Assembly (NCBI RefSeq): GCF_024494725.1
Contig: NZ_JANHDK010000001.1
Location: forward strand, 186,001 to 250,000
Source of the DNA: Haloplanus ruber
GTDB taxonomy: Archaea; Halobacteriota; Halobacteria; Halobacteriales; Haloferacaceae
DNA: 64,000 nt
Direction of reading: 5' to 3'
Shown: positions 52,068-60,672 of the stretch, one piece after another
Position numbering within the stretch: the stretch's first letter is position 1
Layout of the letters: each line of letters starts with the position of its first letter
Program-made: the position numbers and the translations under genes
The notes under the pieces: model-generated
Told to the model about the DNA's origin: nothing
The model's database searches: none
The model's input: only the letters and a program-made list of their open reading frames with translations

Positions 52068-53365
52068 GAAGAGTTGCACTCATAGTTCTTGACTGCGTGA
52101 GGAAAGATTATTTCGATGAGAATGCGACTCAGATAAAAAAGATGGCAGATCTTGACGTTGACGAGTGCTACGCTGCAAGCTCTTGGAGTGTTCCGAGTCA
52201 TTCTTCTTTGTTTACTGGAACGCTCCCTCACGAACATCAAGTACACTCGTACAACACAGATTACAGCATTCTAAAAACATTCTTTGAGGAGGTGGAATCA
52301 GAGGGAATTAGTGCGAATGGAGCAGTCTCCGATGCGTTCAATGCTGACAAACTATTTAATGAGTTTGTTGCATTCTCCGGGAAGCAAGAAATCACACCAG
52401 ATGCGGTGACATTTAAAGACGTTGTAGAGTATGAAGCGGGATTACAGCGCATCGTCGAGTATCTAAGACAAGCGATTGACGACGGGAAGCTCAAACACAG
52501 CTTGATAAATGGTATCGGTATAAAAGCCAATCACTTCATCAAAAGACTGCCGATCTACCCATTTGGGGATCACGGCGCCTCACAGGTTACTAAACGTCTC
52601 AGTGATAGCGATGCGGACTTCGTTTTTTGTAACTATATCGATGCACACGCCCCGATGCAGAATCATCGTTATATTGAGTCAAATTTCCCTAAGGGATGGC
52701 ACTCAAATCAGATTTCTATAGAGGATATCCGAGATTCCGAGCTAGAAGCTTCTCAGCGAGATCTCAATAAGTATCACAACCTCTACTCAAAGACAATCCA
52801 ATATCTTGATAGCAAGATTGCTACATTTGCTGAGGAGATGCCAGATGATATGACACTAATCATCACAGCCGATCATGGTGAAGAAATGCTCATGGACGGT
52901 GAATCCGATTTGGGCCATACGGGCTTTTCACAATCTCTTCTCCATGTTCCGTTCGTAATCATTGGTTCAGACGCAAAATACGACGGAGGAACCGTTTCAC
53001 ACTTGGACGTTCCAGCGATGGTTGAACAACTCTGGGAGTCAAGAGAACTTACAGTCCCGACTCGTGAATTTGTTCTGAGTGAGCGCCCGGGTATGATGTT
53101 CTACGATGGGGATAATCCGTGGTGGAACCGTGCCATCCGGGCCGTAACTGTCAACGGAATTAGGTGGCAATGGGATGATTTAGGTAATTCACACAAGGTT
53201 GAGCTCACTAAGTCAAAGGAGGAAAAGAAAGTAGAGGCTAAGATTCCAGCTGAGTATAAAGACATGTTTGACGGAACAGTTGATGAACTTGGCGACGATA
53301 GCCAGAATATTGAGGTAAGTAATCAAGTGGAAACCCGTCTCAAAGAACTTGGATATAAAATATGA
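52064..53365 (+). CDS. Sulfatase-family protein (second of pair)
   Basis: A 433-residue sulfatase-fold protein: LIVLDCVRKDYFDEN (metal ligand Asp), YAASSWSVPSHSSLFTGTLPHEH (Ser at the position of the formylglycine residue; the pattern S-x-P-S-H replaces C/S-x-P-S-R), DAHAPMQNH and ITADHGEEMLMDG. It ends VETRLKELGYKI, like its neighbour. Members in glycan clusters act on sulfated or phosphorylated sugars; some transfer groups instead. The short overlap (ATGA) on both sides suggests strict co-translation in a single operon. Substrate unknown. Confidence 0.8.
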   Translation: MRRVALIVLDCVRKDYFDENATQIKKMADLDVDECYAASSWSVPSHSSLFTGTLPHEHQVHSYNTDYSILKTFFEEVESEGISANGAVSDAFNADKLFNEFVAFSGKQEITPDAVTFKDVVEYEAGLQRIVEYLRQAIDDGKLKHSLINGIGIKANHFIKRLPIYPFGDHGASQVTKRLSDSDADFVFCNYIDAHAPMQNHRYIESNFPKGWHSNQISIEDIRDSELEASQRDLNKYHNLYSKTIQYLDSKIATFAEEMPDDMTLIITADHGEEMLMDGESDLGHTGFSQSLLHVPFVIIGSDAKYDGGTVSHLDVPAMVEQLWESRELTVPTREFVLSERPGMMFYDGDNPWWNRAIRAVTVNGIRWQWDDLGNSHKVELTKSKEEKKVEAKIPAEYKDMFDGTVDELGDDSQNIEVSNQVETRLKELGYKI

Positions 53366-54798
53366 GCGACGCCAGCGAAATGAACCTAGGATGGGAATCT
53401 GTCAAGGGGATCGCTGGTAAGTTCGGACAGGCAGCCACTGGATTTGTCGGAATTCTAATTTTCACGAGAATTGTCGGGAAGTCCGATTTTGGTGGTTTCT
53501 ACCTTCTCCTGTCTCTTGTGATGATCGCAGACCGTCCCATCAGAGGACTTGGTCAGGCTGTTGCAAAAAGATGGTCAGAAGATGGTGCACCGAAACGAGA
53601 GATTCTCGGTACGGTGCTGGTTGTTAACGTGTGTGCATCTCTTGTGGCGGGGGTTGGTGCGTTTCTCGCACGGGATATCCTTGTATCCTATACCAGCCTT
53701 GAGGGGTCACCACTCCTTTTTGCCGCCCTCTTTGGATCTATTGCATTCTTTTTTCCTTTTCAACAAATGATGGGGGCGGAGGGGTGGCCCGCCAAACAGA
53801 CATGGAACGATACCCTCCGGTCGTTCCTTACACTACCACTTCAGCTCGTCTTAGTGGTGAGCGGTCTTGGTGCCCTCGGAATGGGATATGGATTGGTCGC
53901 CGCTACGCTTCTTGTCGTCCCAGTTGCCATTTATTTCGTCCGCGTCCATCCGTCTTTGCCCTCTCGTGAGACGGTCCGATCGCTGTGGGACTATGCGCGA
54001 TACAGCACCCCGGCAGCTATTGTGGGAAAGGCATACGATAGGATTGACGTGCTTCTCCTGGGTTTCCTTGTTGGGACTACCTCTGTCGCGAATTATGAGG
54101 TTGCTCTGAGACTCACCGTCCCAGCCCTATTCGTCTCAGGCGTCCTCTCAAGCGCACTTATGCCGAAGATTTCCAACACCATTTCGAAGGGTGGAGAGTT
54201 CGTTGATGATATAACGAATTCAGTAAGCTATGTAAGCATCCTCGCAGTTCCCATCTTTTTTGGAGCACTTGCAATCCCGAGACCACTCGTCGTGACGGCG
54301 TTTGAGCCGCAATACGCCGATGCTGCGCCGTATCTGATCGGACTTGCACTATATCAGTTGATCTCAACTCAGACAGTGATCTATTCCCAGACTCTGTCTG
54401 GAATGGATCTCCCAGATATTCAATTCAAAATCCGAGCAATTACGCTGACGTTCAACGTTATTATCGGGGTTACTCTTGCACTCACCGTTGGTCCACTTGG
54501 TATTGTAATTGCGACCGTTCTTGCTGAGTCGCTAAAATACGGTTTGTCGGTGAGACAAGTTCTTAATCAGGTTGACGGGGTCGAAGTCATCCCAAAGCCA
54601 CTCATATTACAAATCATCTCAGGCACCATGATGTTCCTGATTGTCAATTTCCTTCAAGCACGATTGACTATCCAGTCTTGGGTCACTCTCGGGTTTACTG
54701 TTGGTGTAGGGGCGATTGTCTACGCTGCTTGCCTCTTCGCAATCTCTCCACAGGTTCGGTTCACCGCACAGGCCGTGGTCCGCGATGCTGTAACATAA
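53362..54798 (+). CDS. Wzx-like polysaccharide flippase (MOP family)
   Basis: A 478-residue membrane protein with 12-14 helices, starting MSDASEMNLGWESVKGIAGKFGQA. It has the family's typical segment VGIFTRI-like GILIFTRIVGKSDFGGFYLLLSL and later SLWDYARYSTPAAIVGKAYD. Moves lipid-linked oligosaccharides across the cytoplasmic membrane. Starts with an ATGA overlap at the sulfatase stop and is the last gene of the cassette. GC is low like its neighbours. A broken paralogue lies inverted at 49735-49983. Confidence 0.87.
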   Translation: MSDASEMNLGWESVKGIAGKFGQAATGFVGILIFTRIVGKSDFGGFYLLLSLVMIADRPIRGLGQAVAKRWSEDGAPKREILGTVLVVNVCASLVAGVGAFLARDILVSYTSLEGSPLLFAALFGSIAFFFPFQQMMGAEGWPAKQTWNDTLRSFLTLPLQLVLVVSGLGALGMGYGLVAATLLVVPVAIYFVRVHPSLPSRETVRSLWDYARYSTPAAIVGKAYDRIDVLLLGFLVGTTSVANYEVALRLTVPALFVSGVLSSALMPKISNTISKGGEFVDDITNSVSYVSILAVPIFFGALAIPRPLVVTAFEPQYADAAPYLIGLALYQLISTQTVIYSQTLSGMDLPDIQFKIRAITLTFNVIIGVTLALTVGPLGIVIATVLAESLKYGLSVRQVLNQVDGVEVIPKPLILQIISGTMMFLIVNFLQARLTIQSWVTLGFTVGVGAIVYAACLFAISPQVRFTAQAVVRDAVT

Positions 54799-54965
54799 TT
54801 CAGGCGTGAAATCCTCGACATGACCTTGGCCATTGCCTTTGTTGGCTAATGGGATGCATTATCTGTCATCATCTGACGATGACCCGTTTCCCTCGGCAAT
54901 GTTACGACGGTTTCTTTGTTATTCTCTCACACTCGGTTGGTTCGGAATATACTTCAATGAGTTCG
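54799..54965. other. AT-rich gap, no supported gene
   Basis: Between the flippase stop and the glycosyltransferase relic; I see no assignable gene. A forward open frame at 54833-55366 is mostly antisense to the relic. Confidence 0.4.
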
Positions 54966-55824
54966 CTAACTACATTGTCCCCAAGTTGGAATCTGTTCAG
55001 ACGGTGATTGCTCAACAACTGACCGTACAGCGTTACTTAGCTCCAAGGCCGATGTATCTGACACGCCTATCACGCCGTCTCGTCGTGTCCAATTCCTCAG
55101 ACCGCCTTTCTCCCGGACCACGCAAGGTGTCCCTGCGGAAAGCGCTTCGACTACTATTATTCCGTACGCTTCAAATTTGGAGAGGGCTAAATAAACAGCA
55201 GCACCTGAGTACAATTTGGGGATACGCTCGTCCTCAGCGTACCCAAGGAAGTCGACTCGATCGCTCACGTACTCTTCACGGGCGATCCGTTCCAGTTCGT
55301 TGCGATACGGACCGCCCCCTGCGATCACGAGGTCATATTCTGGAAGCTCCGAAAGCGCCCGAATAACGTGTTGAACTCCTTTGTACTTTTCCAGCCGACC
55401 AACGCACGGCAGGTACTGCCGGTCGCGTCGCTCCGCCTCCGCGTTTGCGAACCGGTTGATGTCCACGCCGTTAGGAATCACGGTGGCCTCGACTCCAAAG
55501 TCTTCTTCTAGACGCTCTCGTTCCCAATTGCTAACCGAAATTAAGTCGTTGGTCCGTCGAACAGCATATCGTCCGAGGGGGCGGTACCCCGACAGCAGCA
55601 CATTTCGAACACCGTTCGCGCTCGCTCCGTGATAATGAGTCGTTACGACGAGTTGCTCATCGGTAACGCTAGCTGCGGCGAATAACAGCGGAAACGCATG
55701 GTCGTTATGAGCGTGTATGACATCAGCGTCCGCGCGCCACACAGCGATCGCTATCTGTGGCGCGAAATAAAATGATCCAGTGTGACTAATCGATCGAAAA
55801 CGGCAAACCCGCACCCCAACATCC
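54966..55824 (-). pseudogene. Truncated family-4 glycosyltransferase
   Basis: The minus strand encodes a protein closely similar to the glycosyltransferase at 48566-49624. Examples: RFRSISHTGSFYFAPQIAIA, ADADVIHAHNDHAFPLLFAA, LPCVGRLEKYKGVQHVIRAL and KFEAYGIIVVEALSAGTPCV. About 60 N-terminal residues are missing; the open frame runs on to 55955 only through unrelated antisense sequence. The C-terminus also stops early (after IPTWGQCS) compared with the intact copy. Both ends are therefore lost and I read it as a relic, in opposite orientation to the intact paralogue. Confidence 0.75.
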
Positions 55825-55953
55825 GTTGTTCGAAGCCACGGCGCGGTGGTCGACCGGACCGCCGACCGCGACGGGGCCGACGCCGTGCGAATCGTCGGCG
55901 GCGCGGACGTCGTCGCCCCACACCGTTTTGTCGCGGTGGTCCCAACGGCGGCC

Positions 55954-57444
55954 ATGACCGTCTGGCTCCTCGGCGACCAGCTCCACCCCGAGAGTCACGT
56001 CCTCGACGACGCGGAGCGGGTCCTCCTGATCGAAGCGACGGCCTTCGCCGACCGAAAGCCGTACCACCCACAGAAGCTCGGTCTCGTCTTCGCGGCCATG
56101 CGTCACGCCCGCGACGCCCTCCGCGAGGCGGGCTACGACGTGACCTACCGACGGGCACGGACGTTCGGCGACGCCCTCGACGCTCACTTCGACGCGCGTC
56201 CGGGCGACGACCTGCGACTCATGCGCCCGCCGAGTCACGGCGCCGCCGAGCGTCTGCGGCACCTCGTCGAATCCCGCGGCGGGTCGCTCACGCTCGTCGA
56301 CGACGACCGGTTTCGCTGCTCGCCCGAGGCGTTCGACGCGTGGCACGACGGCGACGGATTCCGTCACGAGGATTTCTACCGATGGATGCGACGCCGTGAG
56401 GGCGTGTTGATGGACGGCGACGACCCCGTCGGCGGGCAGTGGAACTACGACGAGTCGAACCGCGAGACACCGCCCGACGACTGGTCGCCGCCATCCGTCC
56501 CGCGGTTCGAACCGGACGACCTGACCCGCGAGACGCTGGACTGGGTCACCGAGGAGTTCGACACTTGGGGCGAGTCGACGGGGTTCGCGTGGCCGGTGAC
56601 ACGGGCCGAGGCCCTCGATGCGCTCGATCACTTCGTCGAACACCGGCTCTCCCCGTTCGGCCCCTATCAGGACGCCATGGTCGGCGGCGAGTCCGCGCTC
56701 GCTCACTCCCTGCTGTCGTCGTCGCTGAACTTGGGGCTGCTCGGCCCACGGGAGGTGATCGACGCCGCCGTCGACGCCTGGGAGCGTGACGCAGCGCCGG
56801 TCGAGAGCGTCGAGGGGTTCGTCCGGCAGGTGCTCGGCTGGCGGGAGTTCATGCGGCACGTCTACCGGCGGACGATGCCCGACCTCGTCGAGTCGGACCT
56901 GCTCTCACGGTCGCGTGACCTCCCGCCCCTGTACGAGGGCGAGGAGACGTCGATGCGGTGTCTGGACGAGGCCGTCTCACACGTCTACGACCGCGGCTAC
57001 GCCCACCACATCGAGCGGCTGATGGTGCTGTCGAACTTCGCGTCGCTCTACGGCGCCGACCCCCAGGAACTGAACGAGTGGTTTCACTTCGGGTTCGTCG
57101 ACGCCTACCACTGGGTGACGACGCCGAACGTCCTCGGAATGGGGACGTTCGCCACCGACGTCTTCACCTCGAAGCCGTACGTCTCCTCCGGCAACTACGT
57201 CGACCGGATGAGCGACCACTGTGCGGCGTGTGCCTACGATGTCGACGCGACGACCGGCGACGACGCCTGTCCGTTCAACGCACTCTACTGGGACTTCCTC
57301 GACGACCACGAGGAGACACTCCGGGGAACGGGCCGGATGGGGCTGATGTACTCACACCTCGACCGGAAGGACGACGCGGAGCTATCGGCCATCCGGGAGC
57401 GGGCGGCGACGGTCCGCCGTCGCGCCCGCGACGGACAACTGTAG
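55954..57444 (+). CDS. Fe-S cryptochrome/photolyase-related protein (PhrB-like)
   Basis: A 496-residue flavoprotein of the FeS-BCP/CryPro group, which in bacteria repairs (6-4) photoproducts in light. It begins with the N-terminal fold TVWLLGDQLHPESHVL. Cysteines at about 336, 423, 426 and 439 (SMRC, DHCAACAYD, DDACPF) match the [4Fe-4S] ligand spacing of PhrB as I recall it. FAD-binding helices around QNFA-type NFASLYGADPQELNEWFHFGFVDAYHWV are present. The ATG at 55954 matches the conserved start; earlier in-frame codons are unlikely. It is the first core gene right of the island. Confidence 0.92.
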   Translation: MTVWLLGDQLHPESHVLDDAERVLLIEATAFADRKPYHPQKLGLVFAAMRHARDALREAGYDVTYRRARTFGDALDAHFDARPGDDLRLMRPPSHGAAERLRHLVESRGGSLTLVDDDRFRCSPEAFDAWHDGDGFRHEDFYRWMRRREGVLMDGDDPVGGQWNYDESNRETPPDDWSPPSVPRFEPDDLTRETLDWVTEEFDTWGESTGFAWPVTRAEALDALDHFVEHRLSPFGPYQDAMVGGESALAHSLLSSSLNLGLLGPREVIDAAVDAWERDAAPVESVEGFVRQVLGWREFMRHVYRRTMPDLVESDLLSRSRDLPPLYEGEETSMRCLDEAVSHVYDRGYAHHIERLMVLSNFASLYGADPQELNEWFHFGFVDAYHWVTTPNVLGMGTFATDVFTSKPYVSSGNYVDRMSDHCAACAYDVDATTGDDACPFNALYWDFLDDHEETLRGTGRMGLMYSHLDRKDDAELSAIRERAATVRRRARDGQL

Positions 57445-57460
57445 CCGTCGCTAGTCGCGT

Positions 57461-57476
57461 GAAAAAGGGAAAATTC
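57461..57476 (-). terminator. T-tract terminator of the cold-shock gene
   Basis: The minus strand reads TTTTCCCTTTTTC about 45-60 nt past the stop of the cold-shock gene: two T runs of four and five, the usual archaeal termination signal. It lies 17 bp beyond the convergent photolyase stop. Confidence 0.5.
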
Positions 57477-57520
57477 CGATCCAGCGTCGTTTCGAGCGGT
57501 CGGGATGTCCCGGCCCGGAC

Positions 57521-57715
57521 TTACAGTCGCTGGAGGTTGGTTGCCCGCGGGCCCTTGTCGGCCTGCTCGATGTCGAATTCGACTTCCTGTCCCTCTTCGA
57601 GGTCCGGGCCGCCGATATCTTCCATGTGGAAGAACACGTCTTCGTCGGAGTCTTCGGTCTCGATGAACCCGTAACCGCCGGTGTCGTTAAAGAACGCAAC
57701 CGTACCTGTCGCCAT
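57521..57715 (-). CDS. cspA: Cold-shock domain protein
   Basis: A 64-residue single cold-shock domain that binds single-stranded RNA or [34 protein letters not shown] carries the RNP1-like GYGFI and RNP2-like DVFFH motifs; the rest is acidic as in halophiles. ATG at 57715 gives the standard family length; ten codons upstream are unconserved. An AT-rich 5' region (57755-57805) contains possible TATA elements. Confidence 0.95.
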   Translation of the reverse strand: MATGTVAFFNDTGGYGFIETEDSDEDVFFHMEDIGGPDLEEGQEVEFDIEQADKGPRATNLQRL

Positions 57716-57863
57716 TGCGTCGTGATGGACGAAATGCGGAGACATAAGGATTCCGGCACGTCGTGAGAAGTAGTTAGAAATAAAATAATTTTAGATAAAA
57801 GACACGAACTAGACGTACGGCGGCCGACGGTGTGACGTCCGTCCACTCTCGTCGGCGGCCGGG

Positions 57864-58439
57864 CTATTCACCCCCGCGGCCGAGCGTGTGGAACTCGTCG
57901 TTCGGGCGCATGTCGGCGAAACTCGCCAGGCGGTTGCTAAGGTTGAAGAAGGCCGTCACGGCGCCGATATCCCAGATTTCGCGCTCGGAGTAGCCGGCCG
58001 CACGGAGGGCGTCGAGGTCGTCGTCGGTCACCGCGGCCGGCCGTTCGGTGAGTGTCACCGCCACGTCGAGCATCACGAGACGCTCGTCGCTCACGTCCGC
58101 GGTCCGATAGTTGGCGACGAGTTGGTCCGCCAGCGTCGGATCGTCGGCGTAGAGTCGGACGAGTGCGCCGTGTGCAACGTTGCAGTAGTAACAGTGATTC
58201 ACCCCCGAGACGGCGACGACGATCATCTCCACCTCCTCGCGGTCGAGCGCGGTCTCCTCGACTAAGGCGTCGTGGTAGTCGACGAACGCGCGGAACTGCT
58301 CGGGGGCGTACGCCATCGCCGCGAAGACGTTCGGCGTAAAGCCCGCCCGCTCGGTCTCGGCGTCGATACGCTCCCGCAGGTCGGCGGGCAGGTCGGCACG
58401 GTCGGGCACCGGGAATCGGGCCATCGCCTCGTCGTTCAT
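57864..58439 (-). CDS. AhpD-fold peroxidase-related protein
   Basis: A 191-residue carboxymuconolactone-decarboxylase-like protein of the 'uncharacterized peroxidase-related' type. The central helix bears GVNHCYYCNVAHGALVRL with a redox C-x2-C and the nearby His, as in AhpD. The C-terminal FFNLSNRLASFADMRPN matches the family. Two starts are possible (58439 and 58424). It may reduce hydroperoxides; this is from family knowledge only. Confidence 0.88.
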   Translation of the reverse strand: MNDEAMARFPVPDRADLPADLRERIDAETERAGFTPNVFAAMAYAPEQFRAFVDYHDALVEETALDREEVEMIVVAVSGVNHCYYCNVAHGALVRLYADDPTLADQLVANYRTADVSDERLVMLDVAVTLTERPAAVTDDDLDALRAAGYSEREIWDIGAVTAFFNLSNRLASFADMRPNDEFHTLGRGGE

Positions 58440-58472
58440 GCGCTCTCGTGGGGCGGCCGGGGACAAAAGCGC

Positions 58473-58979
58473 TCACCCCACCCGCGCCGTGAGAAGGGCC
58501 GCGGCCGCGGTGGCACAGACGCCGAGTGCGAGAAGGAGGTAGTTGGCGAGTGTGTTGTCCGCACGCGTAAGCGAGAGCGAGAACGACCGACCGGACAGCG
58601 GCCAGAGCAGAGGCACGCCCGCGGGTGTCAGGGCGTCCGCGAGGAGGTGTGCGAGTACTGTGAGGGCGCCGACAGCGAAGCCGAACGGGACGAGCGTGGT
58701 GTGGCCGCCGTCGACGACGACGGCGAGGACGGTACCCGCACCGGCCCCAACGGCGCCCATCAGGGCGGCGAAGGCGAGCGTGTGGGTCAATCCGCGGTGG
58801 GTGAGACCGGGAATCCGGTGGTCGACATCGGGCAGCATCGCCAACCAGAGCATGACACCGCCGCCGACGACGGCGAGGTCAGGGCGGCCGGCGAGCACGA
58901 GGGCGGCACCGGGGAGCGCGAAGACGAGCAACGAGACACCCAGGTGCCCGCGTCGGTACACGTCCGGACGTGATCCCAC
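58473..58979 (-). CDS. YdjM-like membrane-bound metal-dependent hydrolase
   Basis: A 168-residue membrane protein with four hydrophobic segments and conserved polar motifs: LPDVDHRIPGLTHRGLTHTL and HLLADALTPAGVPLLWPLSGR. These are the signature of the DUF457/YdjM family (LexA-regulated inner-membrane proteins in bacteria, predicted metal-dependent hydrolases). Substrate unknown. Separated by 33 bp from the downstream AhpD-fold gene on the same strand. Confidence 0.88.
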   Translation of the reverse strand: MGSRPDVYRRGHLGVSLLVFALPGAALVLAGRPDLAVVGGGVMLWLAMLPDVDHRIPGLTHRGLTHTLAFAALMGAVGAGAGTVLAVVVDGGHTTLVPFGFAVGALTVLAHLLADALTPAGVPLLWPLSGRSFSLSLTRADNTLANYLLLALGVCATAAAALLTARVG

Positions 58980-59049
58980 GGGGACCAGAACCTTTCGGCC
59001 GGGGGTAGGCGCACGTTTAAGTCAATTCCTCGCATAGCGCCCACGAACG

Positions 59050-60672
59050 ATGTCAGGGGACGCGGTATCGGGCTCCGACGGGCCGTTCGAGTCGCTCCGA
59101 CGACGGGTCGTCCGCACCTACGAGATGCTCCGCGGGTCGAGTATCGACGCCCGCCCGTTCCGCCCAGGCGAGGACGGCCCGCTGGCGCGTTTCGACGTGC
59201 CGCCGACCCACGAGGAACTCGACCGGTACTGGGTGAACGCCCCCTTCGCCTACGTGGTGATCACCCACGATACCGCGGAGAGCGAACACCGGTACCACGC
59301 GGTCGAACCCGAGTTGAACGCCTTCGAGTCCGGCCTGCTCGAACGGGTTCGCGAGGACATTCGCGACCCGCTTCTCTTCCGCTCCGAGGACGAGAATCCG
59401 ACCGACGAGGCGATCATCGAGGGCGAACTCGAATCGCTGCTGGAGGAGTACGGCGTGGAAGTGGATATGCGAACGTTCCACAAACTCCGCTACTACCTGG
59501 TTCGGGACTTCAACGGCTTCGGGCGCCTCGACCCACTCATGCACGACCAGCACATCGAGGACGTGTCGTGTGACGGCTACGACCTCCCAATTTTCGTCTA
59601 TCACGACCAGTACACCGACGTGGCGACGAACGTGGTCTTCGAGGACCCCGACGAACTTGACAACTACGTCGTCAGACTCGCCCAGCAGTCCGGCCGGCAC
59701 ATCAGCGTCGGTGACCCCGTCGTCGGGACGACGCTGCCCGACGGCTCCCGGGTCGAACTCGCTCTCGGCGAGGAGGTGACCCCCCGGGGGTCGGCTTTCA
59801 CCATCCGCCAATACGCCGACGACCCGTTCACCCCTATCGACCTCATCGAGTACGGCACCTTCAGCGTCGAGCAGATGGCGTACCTGTGGCTGGCCATCGA
59901 GAACAACAAGTCGCTGATCTTCGCCGGCGGCACGGCGTCGGGAAAGACCACCTCGATGAACGCGGTGTCGATGTTCGTCCCGCCGCGCTCGAAGGTGCTC
60001 TCCATCGAGGACACCCGCGAACTGTCGCTGTATCACGACAACTGGCTATCGAGTGTCACCCGGGAGCGACTCCACGAGGGCGCCGACATCGACATGTACG
60101 ACCTGTTGCGCTCGGCGCTCCGTCACCGCCCCGAGTACATCATCGTCGGCGAGGTGCGTGGCGGCGAGGCCGTGACGCTGTTTCAGGCAATGAACACCGG
60201 CCACACGACGTTCTCGACGATGCACGCCGACAGCATCGAGACGGTGATCAACCGACTGGAGAACGAGCCGATCAACGTCCCCCGGGCGATGATCCAGTCG
60301 CTCGACTTGCTCTGTGTCCAGCGGCTCACCCGCCTCGACGGCGAGCGAGTGCGGCGCTCCGACGCGATCAGCGAGATTGGGGGGATCGACCAACGAACCG
60401 GCGAACTCGACTACTCCAACGCCTTCCGCTGGGACGCCGACACGGACACCTTCGACCGACAGGACAGCTCCCTCCTCGACGAGATTCAAGACGACCGCGG
60501 CTGGTCGCGCACGCGCCTCTTAGAGGAACTCCGTGACCGACGTCGGTTCCTCACCGCTCTGCTAGAGCAGGGAATCACCGACTACCGGCGCTTTACCGCC
60601 CTCGTCAACGAGTACTACGCCGACTCGGAACGGGTTCTCGACCGCATCGACGCCGAGGCCGAGACGCAGTGA
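59050..60672 (+). CDS. pilB: PilB/TadA-type secretion ATPase
   Basis: A 540-residue hexameric type II/IV secretion ATPase driving type IV pilus-like assembly. Walker A is GGTASGKTTSMNA (near residue 295), the Asp box VLSIEDTREL, the Walker B/His box region EYIIVGEVRGGEAVTLFQAMNTGHTTFSTMHAD. The C-terminus continues about 110 residues past the ATPase core. Followed by the PilC-like gene with a GTGA overlap (stop/start), so it is the ATPase of that pair. No pilin is in the window. Confidence 0.93.
   Translation: MSGDAVSGSDGPFESLRRRVVRTYEMLRGSSIDARPFRPGEDGPLARFDVPPTHEELDRYWVNAPFAYVVITHDTAESEHRYHAVEPELNAFESGLLERVREDIRDPLLFRSEDENPTDEAIIEGELESLLEEYGVEVDMRTFHKLRYYLVRDFNGFGRLDPLMHDQHIEDVSCDGYDLPIFVYHDQYTDVATNVVFEDPDELDNYVVRLAQQSGRHISVGDPVVGTTLPDGSRVELALGEEVTPRGSAFTIRQYADDPFTPIDLIEYGTFSVEQMAYLWLAIENNKSLIFAGGTASGKTTSMNAVSMFVPPRSKVLSIEDTRELSLYHDNWLSSVTRERLHEGADIDMYDLLRSALRHRPEYIIVGEVRGGEAVTLFQAMNTGHTTFSTMHADSIETVINRLENEPINVPRAMIQSLDLLCVQRLTRLDGERVRRSDAISEIGGIDQRTGELDYSNAFRWDADTDTFDRQDSSLLDEIQDDRGWSRTRLLEELRDRRRFLTALLEQGITDYRRFTALVNEYYADSERVLDRIDAEAETQ

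Noticed and set aside
54833-55366. Plus-strand 177-codon frame in the island
   Set aside because: Most of it is antisense to the glycosyltransferase relic and it has no recognisable domain.
48060-55830. Insertion sequence or prophage in the AT-rich island
   Set aside because: No transposase, integrase, terminal inverted repeats or target duplications were seen; the recognisable genes are glycan genes.
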